From NCBI GenBank assembly GCA_024195265.1, contig JAJLRJ010000001.1:59066789-59130788 (forward strand): DNA of 64,000 nucleotides, read 5' to 3'. Position numbers and translations under genes: made by a program. Below the pieces are notes generated by a model. The model was not told where the DNA came from. It was given only the letters and a program-made list of their open reading frames with translations, and made no database searches. The DNA comes from Dendrophyllia cribrosa (taxonomy: Eukaryota; Cnidaria; Anthozoa; Scleractinia; Dendrophylliidae). Below are positions 12,501 to 23,700 of this stretch, in pieces. The first letter of the stretch is position 1. Every line of letters starts with the position of its first letter.

Positions 12501-15500
12501 CAGCATTGTTTTGAGTATGGTTTATTGTTTGTGCATGACCAATGCAATGCAGAAATTAAAAACTGCAGAACCATACATGTATAGGGCTTGAGACTAATGG
12601 TAGCCAACTAGCCAAAGTCTTTTAAAAATTCAGTACTGGCTAGGTGGTTTTTGCTTTTACTAGCCATTTGGGCTATAGAACAAAACAAAAGCCGTAGTTT
12701 GGAGATAAAGTGGAGGGTTGCAAGGATTGAAGTGGATTACAGTTCATGCAATTTGATCTATTGACAGGCGGTCAAGAAATCAAACTTGCCATTCTTGTGG
12801 AATTTTGACTTTTCTAGCCGTTATTTTGTCTGTTTAGTTCATATTTCTTTCTATTGCTTTCATTACTTTTTGTGATTTTTCCTTCCAATTTCAAGATAAT
12901 AAAGCAAGGTTAGAGCAAGCTCCTGGCCATAATCATGAAAACACAATATTTCAGCTTGGACAGTGCCCCTTTAACTGTGATGTTTAAATCTCTCACACTT
13001 ACACTATTTAATTTTCTTTAATATTTGATTCCCCACATTGAAAGGTATTTGGCCCTGTACTGACAGTTCTCACATTCAGAACAGCCAAGGAAGGAATAGC
13101 GTTGGCCAACAACACTAACTATGGGCTCGGAGGAAGTGTGTGGACAGAGAATTTGTCGCTTGCTTTAGAAGTTGCATTGAGCATCAAGGCTGGATCAGTG
13201 TGGGTGAATGGACATAACCTGTTTGATGCTGCTGCTGGGTTCGGAGGTTACCGTGAGAGTGGATTTGGTCGGGATGGTGGGAAAGAGGTTAGAATGAAAT
13301 AATGGTAATATAGTTGAACCTCCTGAAGTGACCACCCAAAATACAAAGTCAAGGTGGTCACTTACGGGAGGTGGTCACTTACGAGATGTCAGACCACAGG
13401 GGGTCTTAACTTTAAATCGTATGAACCAGTGTAGTAATTTCAATGTACAGAGCACCTATCAGACCACAGGTGGTCTTAACTTTAAATCGTATGAACCAGT
13501 GTAGTAATTTCAATGTACAGAGCACCTATCAGACCACAGGGGGTCTTAACTTTAAATCGTATGAACCTGTAGTAATTTCAATGTACGTAGCACCTGTCGG
13601 TGCAAAATTTTGCAATATATATTGAAGTTTTGATGCAAGTGACAAAATGTTTTATTGAACAAATATAGGCAGGGTGAGTGGTTGCATACCAGAGGTTCAA
13701 AACAATAGAAAAATTGTAATCACCAGTGTTGAAAGTGGTCACAGGACTCGCTTAGAAGAGGTGGTTGCTAACAAGAGGTTTGGGCTACAGTGATTCGACT
13801 GGAAGAAATTTGGTATTTTGGGAAAAGTGGTTCAATGCTTAGAAGAGGTGGTCTCACATCGGGAGGTTCGACTGCAATGACATTAATTGCTGCGGAACGA
13901 GCGCAGCGAGTGAGCAGCAACATAATCAGGATTTAAGAGAAATATATGAGAAAAAATATAAGCTAGGAAAAATCTCGAATTGATCACTTTTTATCAGAAT
14001 TCACTGCGCCACAAACACATTTTGGGCCAGAATGCACTGCGCCACGAACAATAGCCTCGCTTGCTGCTTCAAGCTGTTGGCTGCGAGATTTGTAATATTT
14101 TGGTCCAACATGTCCCAGTCGAAATCGGAACTGAAGTGTCGAAGACTACCACGAGTTGAGCGAGGACTGTGAGGCATGGTGATAGGACCGTTGGATAGCA
14201 AAGATTTTCGAAGATTGTACGGAATAAAAGACAAATTTATTTTGAAATCACTCCGACAGTGGTCGATGAGACTGAACTGAGCTGAGAGCGTGGGGACGCG
14301 AAACCTGAGCTGAGCGCGTGGAGACGTGAACATGATACGGCTAGCTAGTAACGCAACATATTCATTATCAATAATTAACCTAAATTTTCACACCTTCCTC
14401 GTGGTGAACGCGTCCCCTTTGCTCAACTACAGACATTGCAAGAACTTGATGCGTGAATTACAAAACAAAATTAGTCTTATCAGCTGGAGTTTTCGTCGAT
14501 TCATCCCGGTTACATTTGCTTTGCTTCCCCTCAAAAAACAAAAGAAAAAATTCTGTAATACCAGCGAGACGATAAAACAGCATTATTACAACAAATTTAC
14601 TGCAGCAATTACTATCTTTTGGATACACTAGTAAATTAATGTAGACAGCTCCTGGTTTGCATTTCTTAAAAAAAATGATTTCTCTGCTTCAAAAGCTACA
14701 ATGCTTGAAAAGCTACAATATAGTTAATGCTTGCAGTAATTGTCATGACAGACTAGTAAACTGATGCTACCATTTACAGTGTAGTCAAAATGATAATTTA
14801 TTGTCTTTAGAAGTGCTGGCTCATTCTCTCCAAGAATTTTCTAGAAAATCGAATAATTTATGAACTAATTTGTTCTAAAACTTTCGAGATGTTTTTTAAC
14901 ATTTTTTGTGTACTTAAATTATCAATAGGGTCTGTATGAATATGTGTGCCCATCGTGGCAGACCAGAGCCAGACCATCTGTAGAAGATTATGATGTAAAG
15001 TCATATGGATCGTCTGTTCCTGCTAAAGTGATGAATCCGAATTCCAATCCCATAAAACTCCCAGATTCCACGTCAGGAAAAATGGAGGGAATGAAACCTC
15101 CTAGGTACAGTTACTGTATTTCTTTCACAGAACTCGCATGTACATGAACATGTATGTGTGGTTGTCCATGACAGACCTTAATTCCATAAATTAATGTGTT
15201 AATAAAATGACAAAGTCTTCCTAAATATTTAATTTCTGGATATCACTACTTGTAGGGGTTGTTAATTATTGAGCTTAGCATTTCCCGACCTTTGACGAAA
15301 GTAAAAAGGAAGATGGGGAAGGGGGGAGGTAGACTTGCTACAAGTCGACCTTTGCGTGAGCAATTTAGCAAAGAAACTACAGTAACTTATTGAAAATTAG
15401 TATTGGAAGGGACTTTGAGAAAGTAGAGGGGGGAGGCTGATATTGGTTATGTTAGAGAAAATAGACCAGTTTCAAGTGTATTTCACATGAAGTCTAGCTG

Positions 15501-18500
15501 GTGATTGGTTTGTTGTTGAATTCAACACTCACAGTACATTATTGTTGCTCTTGTTCCTTGGGAACTCACTACAGATATTCAGCAGATCATGTTTCACAAG
15601 GAACAAACCAGTTGTCATTACATACCAGTATTGCATGTTAAAAACATGGCAATAATTAATGACTCACAAAAACAGTCTCTGCACTCCCTTATTCCTCGCC
15701 TTTTGCACTTGCACTCCCCAATGCCACTTGTTATGTAGGCTTCACAAAAATACTCCTTTCAGCAACAATAAATACTTGTTGTTTTTTCAGCATTGATCAT
15801 ACATACAAAGTTTACATTGGAGGCGCTCAGAAACGGCCAGATGGAAACTACTCTCGACCAGTACTGGACCCCAGGGGGGAGGTGATAGGACAAGTGGCTG
15901 AAGGAAACAGAAAGGATATCAGAGACGCTGTGGAGGCAGCACATAAAGCAGCACCAGGGTTTGTAATGATTGTGTAATTAACCTATAAATTCTCAATACC
16001 ATTCTCCATAAAATTCTCATATCAATAGTTGGGAGAATATTAATTTTATCATTGAACCTTTCATTCATTCCTCAAATAGTCTTTGTTTTTCAAACAAGTA
16101 ATACATGTATGTCTGTTACTATACATTGCAAAAACCTAAATTTTGGTTTCTGCAGTTAAAGAGGGGTTTGCTTCACAAAAGACTTCCAAATACATAAATA
16201 ATATTAATGGCCACCGTCAGTGATTACTGTTATTGTCGGAAACCTAACAAAATGCTGGCGGTAACATTACGATGGACTACACCTGTAGCTTAACCCATCG
16301 AGGGCAATAGGAATTGTCCTTACACTCTTAGTCACTTCTTGCAAAAAACAAAAACTTAGAGACACAAAAATCAGTGACACTTATTCTGAGGAAGTTACAT
16401 GTAACTAGTATTGTAAAGAGGTTTTTAGTTACATGCAAGTAAATGAGTACACATATGTGCTTGTTTTCAATTGGCAATAAATTATTCAACTACAGTGGAC
16501 AGCCCGCCAAAAATGGTTACTTTATTTCTGACAAGTGAGGAAAAAACTTGCGCCTGAAATCCAGAACAATGCTTTGAGGTGAATAGCAAATACAGACTAT
16601 CCTGAGCTGGAGTAGCCAATCAAAGTGTGTGAAAAACACTATCCAGTGGCTTGGCATAATTATACTAAGCTAAAAAAATAATTACTCACAAAATGCAATG
16701 TAGACTCTTAGCTTGGACAAGTAGGAGTCTAATCCATGAAATTTTTTTTAATGACCCATTTAATACTAGCTGGGGCAAGAGAGCTGCCCACAACAGAGCC
16801 CAAATTGTTTACTACATGGCTGAGAATTTAGAGCTGCGACACAACGAGTTTAGCCAAAGACTATGTGACATGACAGGCTGTTCTATGGAGGAGGCTAAGA
16901 GGGAGGTTGATGTTACAATCCAGCGGTTGTTTTACTGGGGTGCCTATGCAGATAAATTTGGAGGTACTGTACAGGTGAGTCTGAAAATAATCCCATAGTA
17001 AAAGTGAACAATAAAAAATGGATGAATTTGTGGCAATAGTAAAAATTTCAAAAGAACATTAGAGAACTTGCCTTGGTGTGGACAACTTTTAATTATTCTT
17101 ACACATTTTATTTCTAGTTTGAAGGTCTATCCAAAATTTGAACTGAAAAAAAATTGATGTTATTATAGGTTGAAGTGCTATTTCGTACCATGTACTTTGT
17201 GCACTGTAAATCAGTACATGCCAGAATTTCACTAAACAAGTAGTCCACATAGCCATTATTTGGGTCACCAAGCAATGCTTCTCCAAACCAGTGGAGACGA
17301 GCATTGCGTGATGAACCAATCAGCAAGACCATAATTTCACTCGATGACAGAATTCAGCATTAAGCCAAAAGTCTTGCGCTAGACTAACCAATTTTTCATA
17401 TTTTTTTCTCCTCCCCTTCCTTTTAGGAAACCCCGTTCTACGGTGCCACAGTAAAGATCCATGAGCCTGTAGGGGTGATAGGTATCACATGTCCAGACAC
17501 GTGTCCCTTACTGGCATTTGTGTCTCTGCTGGCGCCCGCAGTCATCCGAGGTAACACTATTGTGATCATACCAAGTCAGAAACATCCCATGCTAGCAGTG
17601 GATATGTATCAGGTACTGAGTGTTATCATTTTTTGAATGACTACCGTAAATCCTCTATTAAGCCCCCCTCTCAAATAAGCCCCCCCCCCACTCTTAAAGC
17701 CCCTTCCCCTTCCCCTTCCTTCACAACCCAGACAATCAGAAACATGACAGCTGACTGTATAGCCAGTACAATTGTACTGTTCCAATCCGGGCACAAATTC
17801 ATATACACAGTACTCGCGAGCTTTGGGGGGAATTTCAGTGCTCTACCATGGAAGCTTGATGCCTTTGTTCTTGCTTGAGGGATCTTTAAAGAACACCGAG
17901 GCAATAATGAGAGGCACAAGCAGTTATTTTATTCAAACATTTTGTTTTCTTCATCATGTTTTTACTGTTAGGGCCTGACTAAACTAGGAAAGATTGTCAT
18001 GGAAACATTGTTTCTTCTAATGTGGCTGAACTGGGAAACATTTCTTTCGGGAAAAAAATTGTGTCTGGGAGGCAAGCATGTTTTTGACCTGATTCATAAC
18101 ATTTCCTTGCGTCTGGGAAGCGAGATTTGCGTTCTCAACAAATGTTTTCCGAGCGGCTGAACTGGAAAACATTTGCGCCCGCAATAATGTTTCCTAATTT
18201 AGCCAGGCCCTTAGTCCCAGGCCCTTAGTCTATTGTTGCTGTTTTTACTGTGGGTGATGTTTGTCCATGTTACCAAAAATTTAACCTAATCAAAGGCTCC
18301 TAAGAGCCAACCCGTGAATAAGAAATGCTAACGCGTAACGCAATATTGCGGTTAGCTTATGTTTTCACACTGACACGGTTCGACATTTTTTTTAAAATTA
18401 AACGTAAGTATTTTTGACGAACACACACACACAAAAGTACATCACTTTCATAATGTCCAGTCCGAAGAAAAAAGAAAAGAAAAAAATGCCCTGAGCGAGA

Positions 18501-19203
18501 CTTGAACTCCGGCCTCCGACTGTCAATCGCGGCTCTAATCCACAAGACCATCGCGGAACACATACTAAGATCCCGGGACTAAGATAAGACTAAATTTTGT
18601 TATTGTAAGGTAGATACGTATCAAAACGCGTGCCTCGGTTGAAAAATCGACTGAGTGAATGAATGGAGAAATTCACAACTTCAAGTTTGTAAAACCGCTC
18701 TCGCAAGCTTTAAATCGGCAATACGAACACAATAATTCCAACATCGTATTCACATTTTTTAGCGTTTTTATTTCAGTCATTTTAATCCGTTTAAAATGTC
18801 CTAAAGATCGCTTTTAGAAAGGCTCAATATACAACCGATACAGCCGGCATCTGAAAGCTTGTGTAAGCCTGTGTTTTAATTTCAACCTTCTTGTGTCCTT
18901 TAGATCTTTGACACATCTGATCTGCCAGGCGGTGTAGTGAACATAGTAACAGGCGACGGAGATCACCTGACCAAATACCTCTCAGAGCATCAAGACGTGC
19001 AGGCCATGTGGTATTTCGGCTCCGCAGAAGGGAGCAAATTTGTGGAGTGGTCCTCAGCAGTAAATGTCAAACGCACCTTTGTAAACTATGGTCAAACCCG
19101 AGACTGGCTAGACAACTCTCAGGGGCAGGGTGAGGAGTTTTTGTTCCATTCCACCGAGTGCAAGAACGTGTGGCTTCCAATGGGAGACATCTTTGCTAAT
19201 TAG
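6573..19203 (+). CDS. ALDH16A1: Aldehyde dehydrogenase family 16 member A1 (11 exons, complete)
   Basis: Exons: 6573-6819, 8841-9131, 9431-9708, 9942-10094, 11714-12010, 13045-13287, 14929-15104, 15791-15958, 16770-16974, 17427-17612, 18904-19203. All introns are GT-AG and the phases join to 848 codons including TAG (847 aa, against about 800 in human). The first half is a full ALDH fold. PWNFPL carries the oxyanion-hole Asn, VLKPA the cofactor-binding Lys, LELGGKSP the general-base Glu, and NQGQ joined to VCSAGSR across exons 4/5 the nucleophilic Cys. The second half (exons 8-11) is the shortened second ALDH-like domain specific to family 16 and lacks an active site. Mammalian ALDH16A1 lacks the catalytic Cys and is considered a pseudoenzyme; this one keeps it, so NAD(P)-dependent aldehyde oxidation is plausible. 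Introns hold several small repeats. An AATAAA at 20025 is a candidate distal polyA signal. Confidence 0.95.
8089..8114. repeat. Short GATAA microsatellite
   Basis: About five tandem GATAA units lie in ALDH16A1 intron 1. Confidence 0.8.
9361..9400 (+). repeat. ALDH16A1: Partial duplicate of the ALDH16A1 exon 3 acceptor
   Basis: Directly before exon 3 a segment resembling its first ~35 bases, including the GTTCAG acceptor context and GATTRGAAGCCTGT, appears once at about 9364 and again at the true acceptor (9424-9445). The upstream copy soon loses the reading frame. Confidence 0.6.
11600..11668. repeat. Half copy of the element seen at 63503-63668
   Basis: It shares GAGACAAAG, then a CCAGTTTGAA-like stretch and TTTTCAAACCAAAGAAAA, then GAACCACAA, with the right half of the fold-back element near the right end of the window. 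It lies in ALDH16A1 intron 4. Confidence 0.55.
13313..13875. mobile_element. Small inverted-repeat element in ALDH16A1 intron 6
   Basis: The left end (TTGAACCTCCTGAAGTGACC) is matched by an inverted, diverged right end (GGGAGGTTCGACTGCA near 13860). GTGGTCAC-type motifs recur at both ends. The interior holds the 70-bp tandem repeat listed separately. Confidence 0.6.
13391..13596. repeat. 70-bp tandem repeat, three copies
   Basis: AGACCACAGG starts at 13391, 13461 and 13531, giving a period of exactly 70 bp; the third copy is slightly shorter. Copies differ at only a few bases. It is the internal expansion of the surrounding small element. Confidence 0.9.
17971..18210. mobile_element. Small Harbinger-like inverted-repeat element
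   Basis: Ends GGGCCTGACTAAACTAGGAAA and its diverged reverse complement, finishing CAGGCCC at 18210, are flanked by TTA on both sides. A TWA-type 3-bp duplication is typical of PIF/Harbinger elements, so that assignment is tentative. It lies in ALDH16A1 intron 10. Confidence 0.5.
18290..18640 (-). mobile_element. tRNA-derived SINE-like repeat, copy 1
   Basis: On the minus strand a tRNA-like head (A box GTGGATTAGAGC-like, B box GAGTTCAAGTCTCGC) is followed by a body containing CATTATGAAAGTGATGTA and an inner CGCAATATTGCG palindrome. The same sequence lies in the opposite orientation at 37180-37495, and similarity extends upstream of the head (TACGTATCAAAACGCGTG). Confidence 0.7.
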
Positions 19204-20117
19204 TGGCTCGTAGCTTAATTACTAACTGAAGGGAGTATAGCTAAACACTTTTGCTCTGTGAGTTGTGGGTGAAATTCTAACTTGTTACAATTGAAATACT
19301 TTTGAAAGGATCTTCGCAGTGGTGCAAATTGTTATGGTTTATGTATGGTTGTAACATTCGAGTTTGTGGATAAAATCCTTGTGTGACCATTTAAATGAAA
19401 GCTATTGAGCAGTACTTTTCAGTGGTGTTGTCTGTTTTCAATCTTTTTGAAGTAAAATTTGATATTAAGTGAAGGGTTTAGCAGATCCGTGTATTACGCT
19501 CTTTCTAGACCTACGTCAGGGTCGTAAGAACAAAGGAGTGTGCGCGATTGAAATAAAAAAAGGCATTGATACGACTTAGAATTAATTTAATTTCACAGTC
19601 GTTAAATAGTTTTACAATCTCAAAAATGATTACAAAGGACGAAAAAGATGACAGGACAGTAAATGGAGCAAGGATGGGAAAATTTAGGGAAGATTTAGAA
19701 AAATAACAAGGAAGGAACTCGAGAAAAAGATGTAGCTCATTTGAAATGCTGTCCATATGCTTATCAGTCGGGATCGTTATAACATACATGTACAGATGTG
19801 AAATGTAAAATGTTTTTGAAACTGTTTTTGAGCTATATAAATTAAGATGACGTCGTTTTTCTATCCATCATCGCTATAATTTTTCTGCCATTCTTCGTAC
19901 ACTTATAAAAATAGTTGTGAACTATATGGTCTTTTTGAGTAGATCTGCGAATTTAAATAGGTGCATACGAGTTAGTTACCAATTAATAGGTTAGTAAGGT
20001 TGTTTGGTATCAAGGTTAATAGAAAATAAACATGAACATTTCGAGCACGTGTTTTAGTTATAAGCACTTGAAAGCTCTAAAATTAATGGTGTCTTTAACA
20101 TGTTATACTCTTCATAA
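19204..20117 (+). other. ALDH16A1 3' flank, no further gene
   Basis: This is presumed 3'UTR followed by spacer. AATAAA occurs at 20025-20030. No open frame with recognisable content was found on either strand. Confidence 0.5.
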
Positions 20118-20390
20118 GAGGCAGCGTGGTCGAGTGGTAAGGGCGCCTGAATTGAAATCCGGCGGTCCCGAATTCAAGTCCCGCTCTGACCACTAACTGA
20201 AGTTGGTTTCCATTAGACCCGAGTTCAACCCCTCGACCACGCTTGTAAAATGGCCAACTGGTCTGCCTCCTGCCAGTAGGGATTGTTATGTTCATTTTGC
20301 AATGATCATTTGTTCCATAATTTATTTGAGTGGTGTGCCTGTGAATTAGCTTCATAGCAAAGTGCTCGTCCACTATAAACAACATGTATG
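20118..20390 (+). mobile_element. tRNA-derived SINE
   Basis: A tRNA-like head carries an A box (TGGTCGAGTGG) and a B box (AATTCAAGTCCCGC). It is followed by a non-tRNA body with GAGTTCAACCCCTCGACCAC and GAGTGGTGTGCCTGTGAA. The attached body marks it as a retroposon rather than a working tRNA gene. Confidence 0.7.
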
Positions 20391-20782
20391 GTAACCTGTG
20401 ACGTCATGACAATGGCCATAACTTGTTTAGCCTGATACTCGGGTTATAACTTGATTGGAGGAACACTGTCCCACCGAAATTACAAAATTTCGTTCAACTT
20501 ATTTCCATGTAATATCGTCAAATGCCAGTAAAAATTTACAACTAAATTGGATAAAAGGATCCTATAGAGCAGAACAGAAGAAGTAGTTTGGAGATAAATT
20601 GCAAGATGGCAAAAATTGAGGTGGATTACATTTCATCGAATTTGCTTTCAGGACAGGCGGCCGAGAAAAGAATCTGTCCTGGCTCCCAGTGAAGGAACAA
20701 CTATATTATTGAGATACCATAATGTTGTTTAAGTGTATAACAGGGCGTGCTCCTGGATATTTATCTGCACAATTCATTAGTG

Positions 20783-20945
20783 ATATTAAATGTAAGGAGA
20801 AATTTTAAACTCGGAAAAAATCCGAGTCCCAGATGGGATTTGAACCCACGACCCTCCGTGATCTAGTCGGATGCTCTAACCACTGAGCTACTGGAGACTC
20901 TATGGTGAGCAAGGGTCAATTTGTGGGTCCTTACATTTAATATCA
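20783..20945 (-). mobile_element. tRNA-derived SINE between inverted flanks
   Basis: The minus strand reads a tRNA-like unit: A box TAGCTCAGTGGTTAGAGC, B box GGGTTCAAATCCCA, and a 7-base anticodon-type loop with AGA. It is followed by a hairpin ACTCGG-TTTTTT-CCGAGT. It has a short variable loop, unlike real tRNA-Ser. The sequences GATATTAAATGTAAGGA and TCCTTACATTTAATATC flank it as an inverted pair. Confidence 0.65.
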
Positions 20946-21053
20946 TTGTTGTTATTGTTGTTTCATCTACAATTCATTAGACACTGAGAATGTCAAGCCG
21001 TACAACTAGAAACTCTCAAATGCTTCATGTACCTCGTTATACCTCGTTTTACC

Positions 21054-21277
21054 GCCGACCAGTTAGCTCAGTTGGTAGAGCGCCGGACTACCGTGCGGGA
21101 GGTCGCGAGTTCGAACCGCGGCCGGACCAAAAACCAGGGTCTTAAAATAACTGATAAGTTCATGATAGCTGTGTGCCCAACATCTGCCTCAGTTCAGATG
21201 ATCGCGTCATTGGGCGGTGACGTTAAGCCGTTGGCCTTGTCTCCTGCATCTTATCACACTAATAGTAGGGACGTTAA
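21054..21277 (+). mobile_element. tRNA-derived SINE, 5' part (interrupted)
   Basis: The head has perfect A and B boxes (TTAGCTCAGTTGGTAGAG and GAGTTCGAACC). The body contains GGCGGTGACGTTAAGCCGT and ends ...GGGACGTTAA at 21277, where the 5.6-kb TTAA element begins. The rest of this SINE resumes at 26901. Confidence 0.8.
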
Positions 21278-21614
21278 AGGAGAACTGAAGGTTACAAGCC
21301 ATATTTTTTTTACCCACTGATTATTATAGATACAACTATAATTTCGGGTAAATGATAAAAAAACTCGAGTATTTCAACATGAAAACGGCAGAAAACTGAC
21401 GGAATTCGTCAAAATTGAACGCCCGCCATTTTGTAAGCAATTACTTCCGGTTACTTCCAAAAAAGGAATTCCGGTCGCCATGTTGTGACGTCATTGCGCT
21501 CTTATGTTGTGGATGCGTTTCTATTGAAGTCTTGCTCCTAAATGTTTAGTGGTTAGATTATTTCCAGAAAAGAAACATAGAAGTTTGTTTGACGAAAGAA
21601 GTGTTTTAATAGCG

Positions 21615-22257
21615 ATGGCTGAGATTGAACCGTATTCATTTGAACCAATGCGAGATCACTCGGATTCGGACGAGGAGATTGCTGAAAATCCGGACGAAAT
21701 GAAAAGAGAAAAAACCGCATGGTGTATAGTTGTGAACGTCGCGAAAACTGGGCAAATCAGCAAGAACGAGAGTATCTGTGCTGCCAGGAGATTAAAGAAG
21801 CTTTAACAAAAAATATCAGGTGAACATCAGTTATGTACAAAAATGAAAATAAATGTTTCGGACGTTTCGAGTTCACAATGATTGTGTAATTTCTGTTTGT
21901 GTTGTGTATAATGCGATATTTGTTACTCGGTATTGTTTACGAATTCTGCAATACCTTGATCTGATTATTTGGCTCAGATGTGGAAACAGATCATCATCCC
22001 GTTCATTGTATTACTCAGCATCCCAGTTTTAATACAGTATGTTTGCAAAGAGAAGTGCTGGAGACGGCGATAGTTGGCTTGAGCCAGGCGCGTGGGATAC
22101 GAGCGCCACGAGAAATTAAAAATGTGCAAGTATTCCGACTACTGGCACACTTGTTTAGTTTCAGTTCTTTATTTCGTTCACAGAAGATAGAAGCTTATGT
22201 AAGTTACCGCTTGTCTGTAGCCTCTTGTGGAGGATTCCGAACCATTAAGTTCTATTG
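21615..22257 (+). pseudogene. P2X7 intracellular-domain-like unit, frame broken
   Basis: From ATG 21615 the frame gives MAEIEPYSFEP, an acidic serine-rich stretch, then WC. The cysteine-rich continuation expected of this family (CxxC and later CCxE) is present only after a shift of frame (SCERRENW and LCCQEI at 21725-21800). A second block at about 21990-22140 (CITQHPSFNTVCL, then VLETA, then FRLLA) matches the next conserved part of the same domain. A GT at 21816 and AG at 21975 could bound an intron, but the phases do not join. These proteins, named after the zinc-binding tail of vertebrate P2X7, are multicopy in cnidarians and here belong to a mobile element. It is not an ATP-gated channel. 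Confidence 0.6.
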
Positions 22258-23700
22258 ACAGAAAATTAGATTTTAAATGCCATTCATAGATAAACATAAG
22301 CAAACGTGATTTCATAGACATAGCCGCGACCGATAATAATGCATGTTTAGTCTCCTTATTACTCATGCGCGTAGCGGCATGAGTTATAAAATGGGCTTCG
22401 TTTTTCTTTTTATTATTTTTTTTTTGTGTCACGATTTTGCATGCAAATTTATTCACGCATATTTTAAATTGTGTATTTCCGGTTCACAGCTTTGTTTTTA
22501 ACACTTCCGGTTTAGTGACTTCCGGCTACTCTCACTTCCGGCAAAGCATCGTTACTGAAGTGTCACGACAGCGTCTCCTACAACCCTACTCACATCAGTA
22601 ATGTTCACGTCAGGTATATATTATCTTCACAACAATGACTGGCTTCATTGTGGTACAGCCTTCATTTATAAAACATTCAATAGTAACGTGGTTTGCAGGT
22701 ACGATGACTGAATTCTCCATGTCGGACGTCTTCTTATCTTGTTTAAATTTTTAAAATTTAAATTGCTTCTTTTCTTATGGTACATTGAAGTATAAAACAA
22801 ATGTTTGATACGCATGCGCATGACAAACATTTTCCGTCATTTGGTCTTATTGGTGTATAAGTCAGTCCTGTATTTCTCCCACAGAGGTGAACGTTGCTTT
22901 TATACACAGCATACAACTTGAAGCCGAATTTGTCGCGATTCTGAAAAAACTAAGAGCTATTTTTAATCAGAGTTCTTCCGAGGCAAAAATGTCAAACATC
23001 GATCTCTCGCAGTCGCAATTTATTTTCCGTTTTACTGCCGATTCTTTGTAATGTCTGTATCGGAGCAGTCCTCGCTGCCTGTGGTGAGTAATTTCAAGAC
23101 TTTTTTCAAGAAAGAACAATAGAAACACACGGCAAAACAGCGTCGTTACTTCAGCCCATCAGATTTAATAAAACATCTGGACTTTGGGACTGGACTTCTG
23201 TGGATTATGGACTAGGGAATGCGTGTCATATTAATGTAGATTTTTACGGACTTTATTCCTTTTTGTGGTTACTAGGTTACTAGTAACCACTATGTTGTCA
23301 CCTGTGTAAGTAAGTCCGACTTTCCGAAGCGCGAAGTTGTGCCAAGTTCACCCGATTGCTGTACGATGAGACAGTTCTGATAGCTTCGGATTAGACGACT
23401 CGATTGTCAAGGCAGTTCTGTTTGTACATGTACGTGCGCGCTTTGGATTCGTGGAAAAGGTAAACGGAGCTTTCTCGTTATTTTTACTGCTTTACCAAGC
23501 ACAGCTTTCACCAAATGTGGCCAAGTATTGTTTTCAAATATTATTTTAGGTATTTTCGTGGTTTGGAAAAAGGTTTTAGTGAAAAATCGAGCTGTGAATC
23601 GAAGTGTTTGTTAGCAGACCATGAGCTATCCGAACTCATGATTCAAACGCCGCCAGCATTTCATTTCTGTACCTTTGACCATTCAGAACTGTTTTTTTTT

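Noticed and set aside
20821..20897. Functional tRNA genes (also at 20118, 21054, 37214, 51189, 51381 and minus 18487-18560)
   Set aside because: Stem mismatches, missing arm segments, or attached SINE bodies and tails; several belong to repeated families in this window.
21615..22257. A P2X purinoceptor ion channel gene
   Set aside because: Only the intracellular zinc-binding-type domain is similar; no channel or membrane segments exist, and the unit lies in a mobile element with a broken frame.
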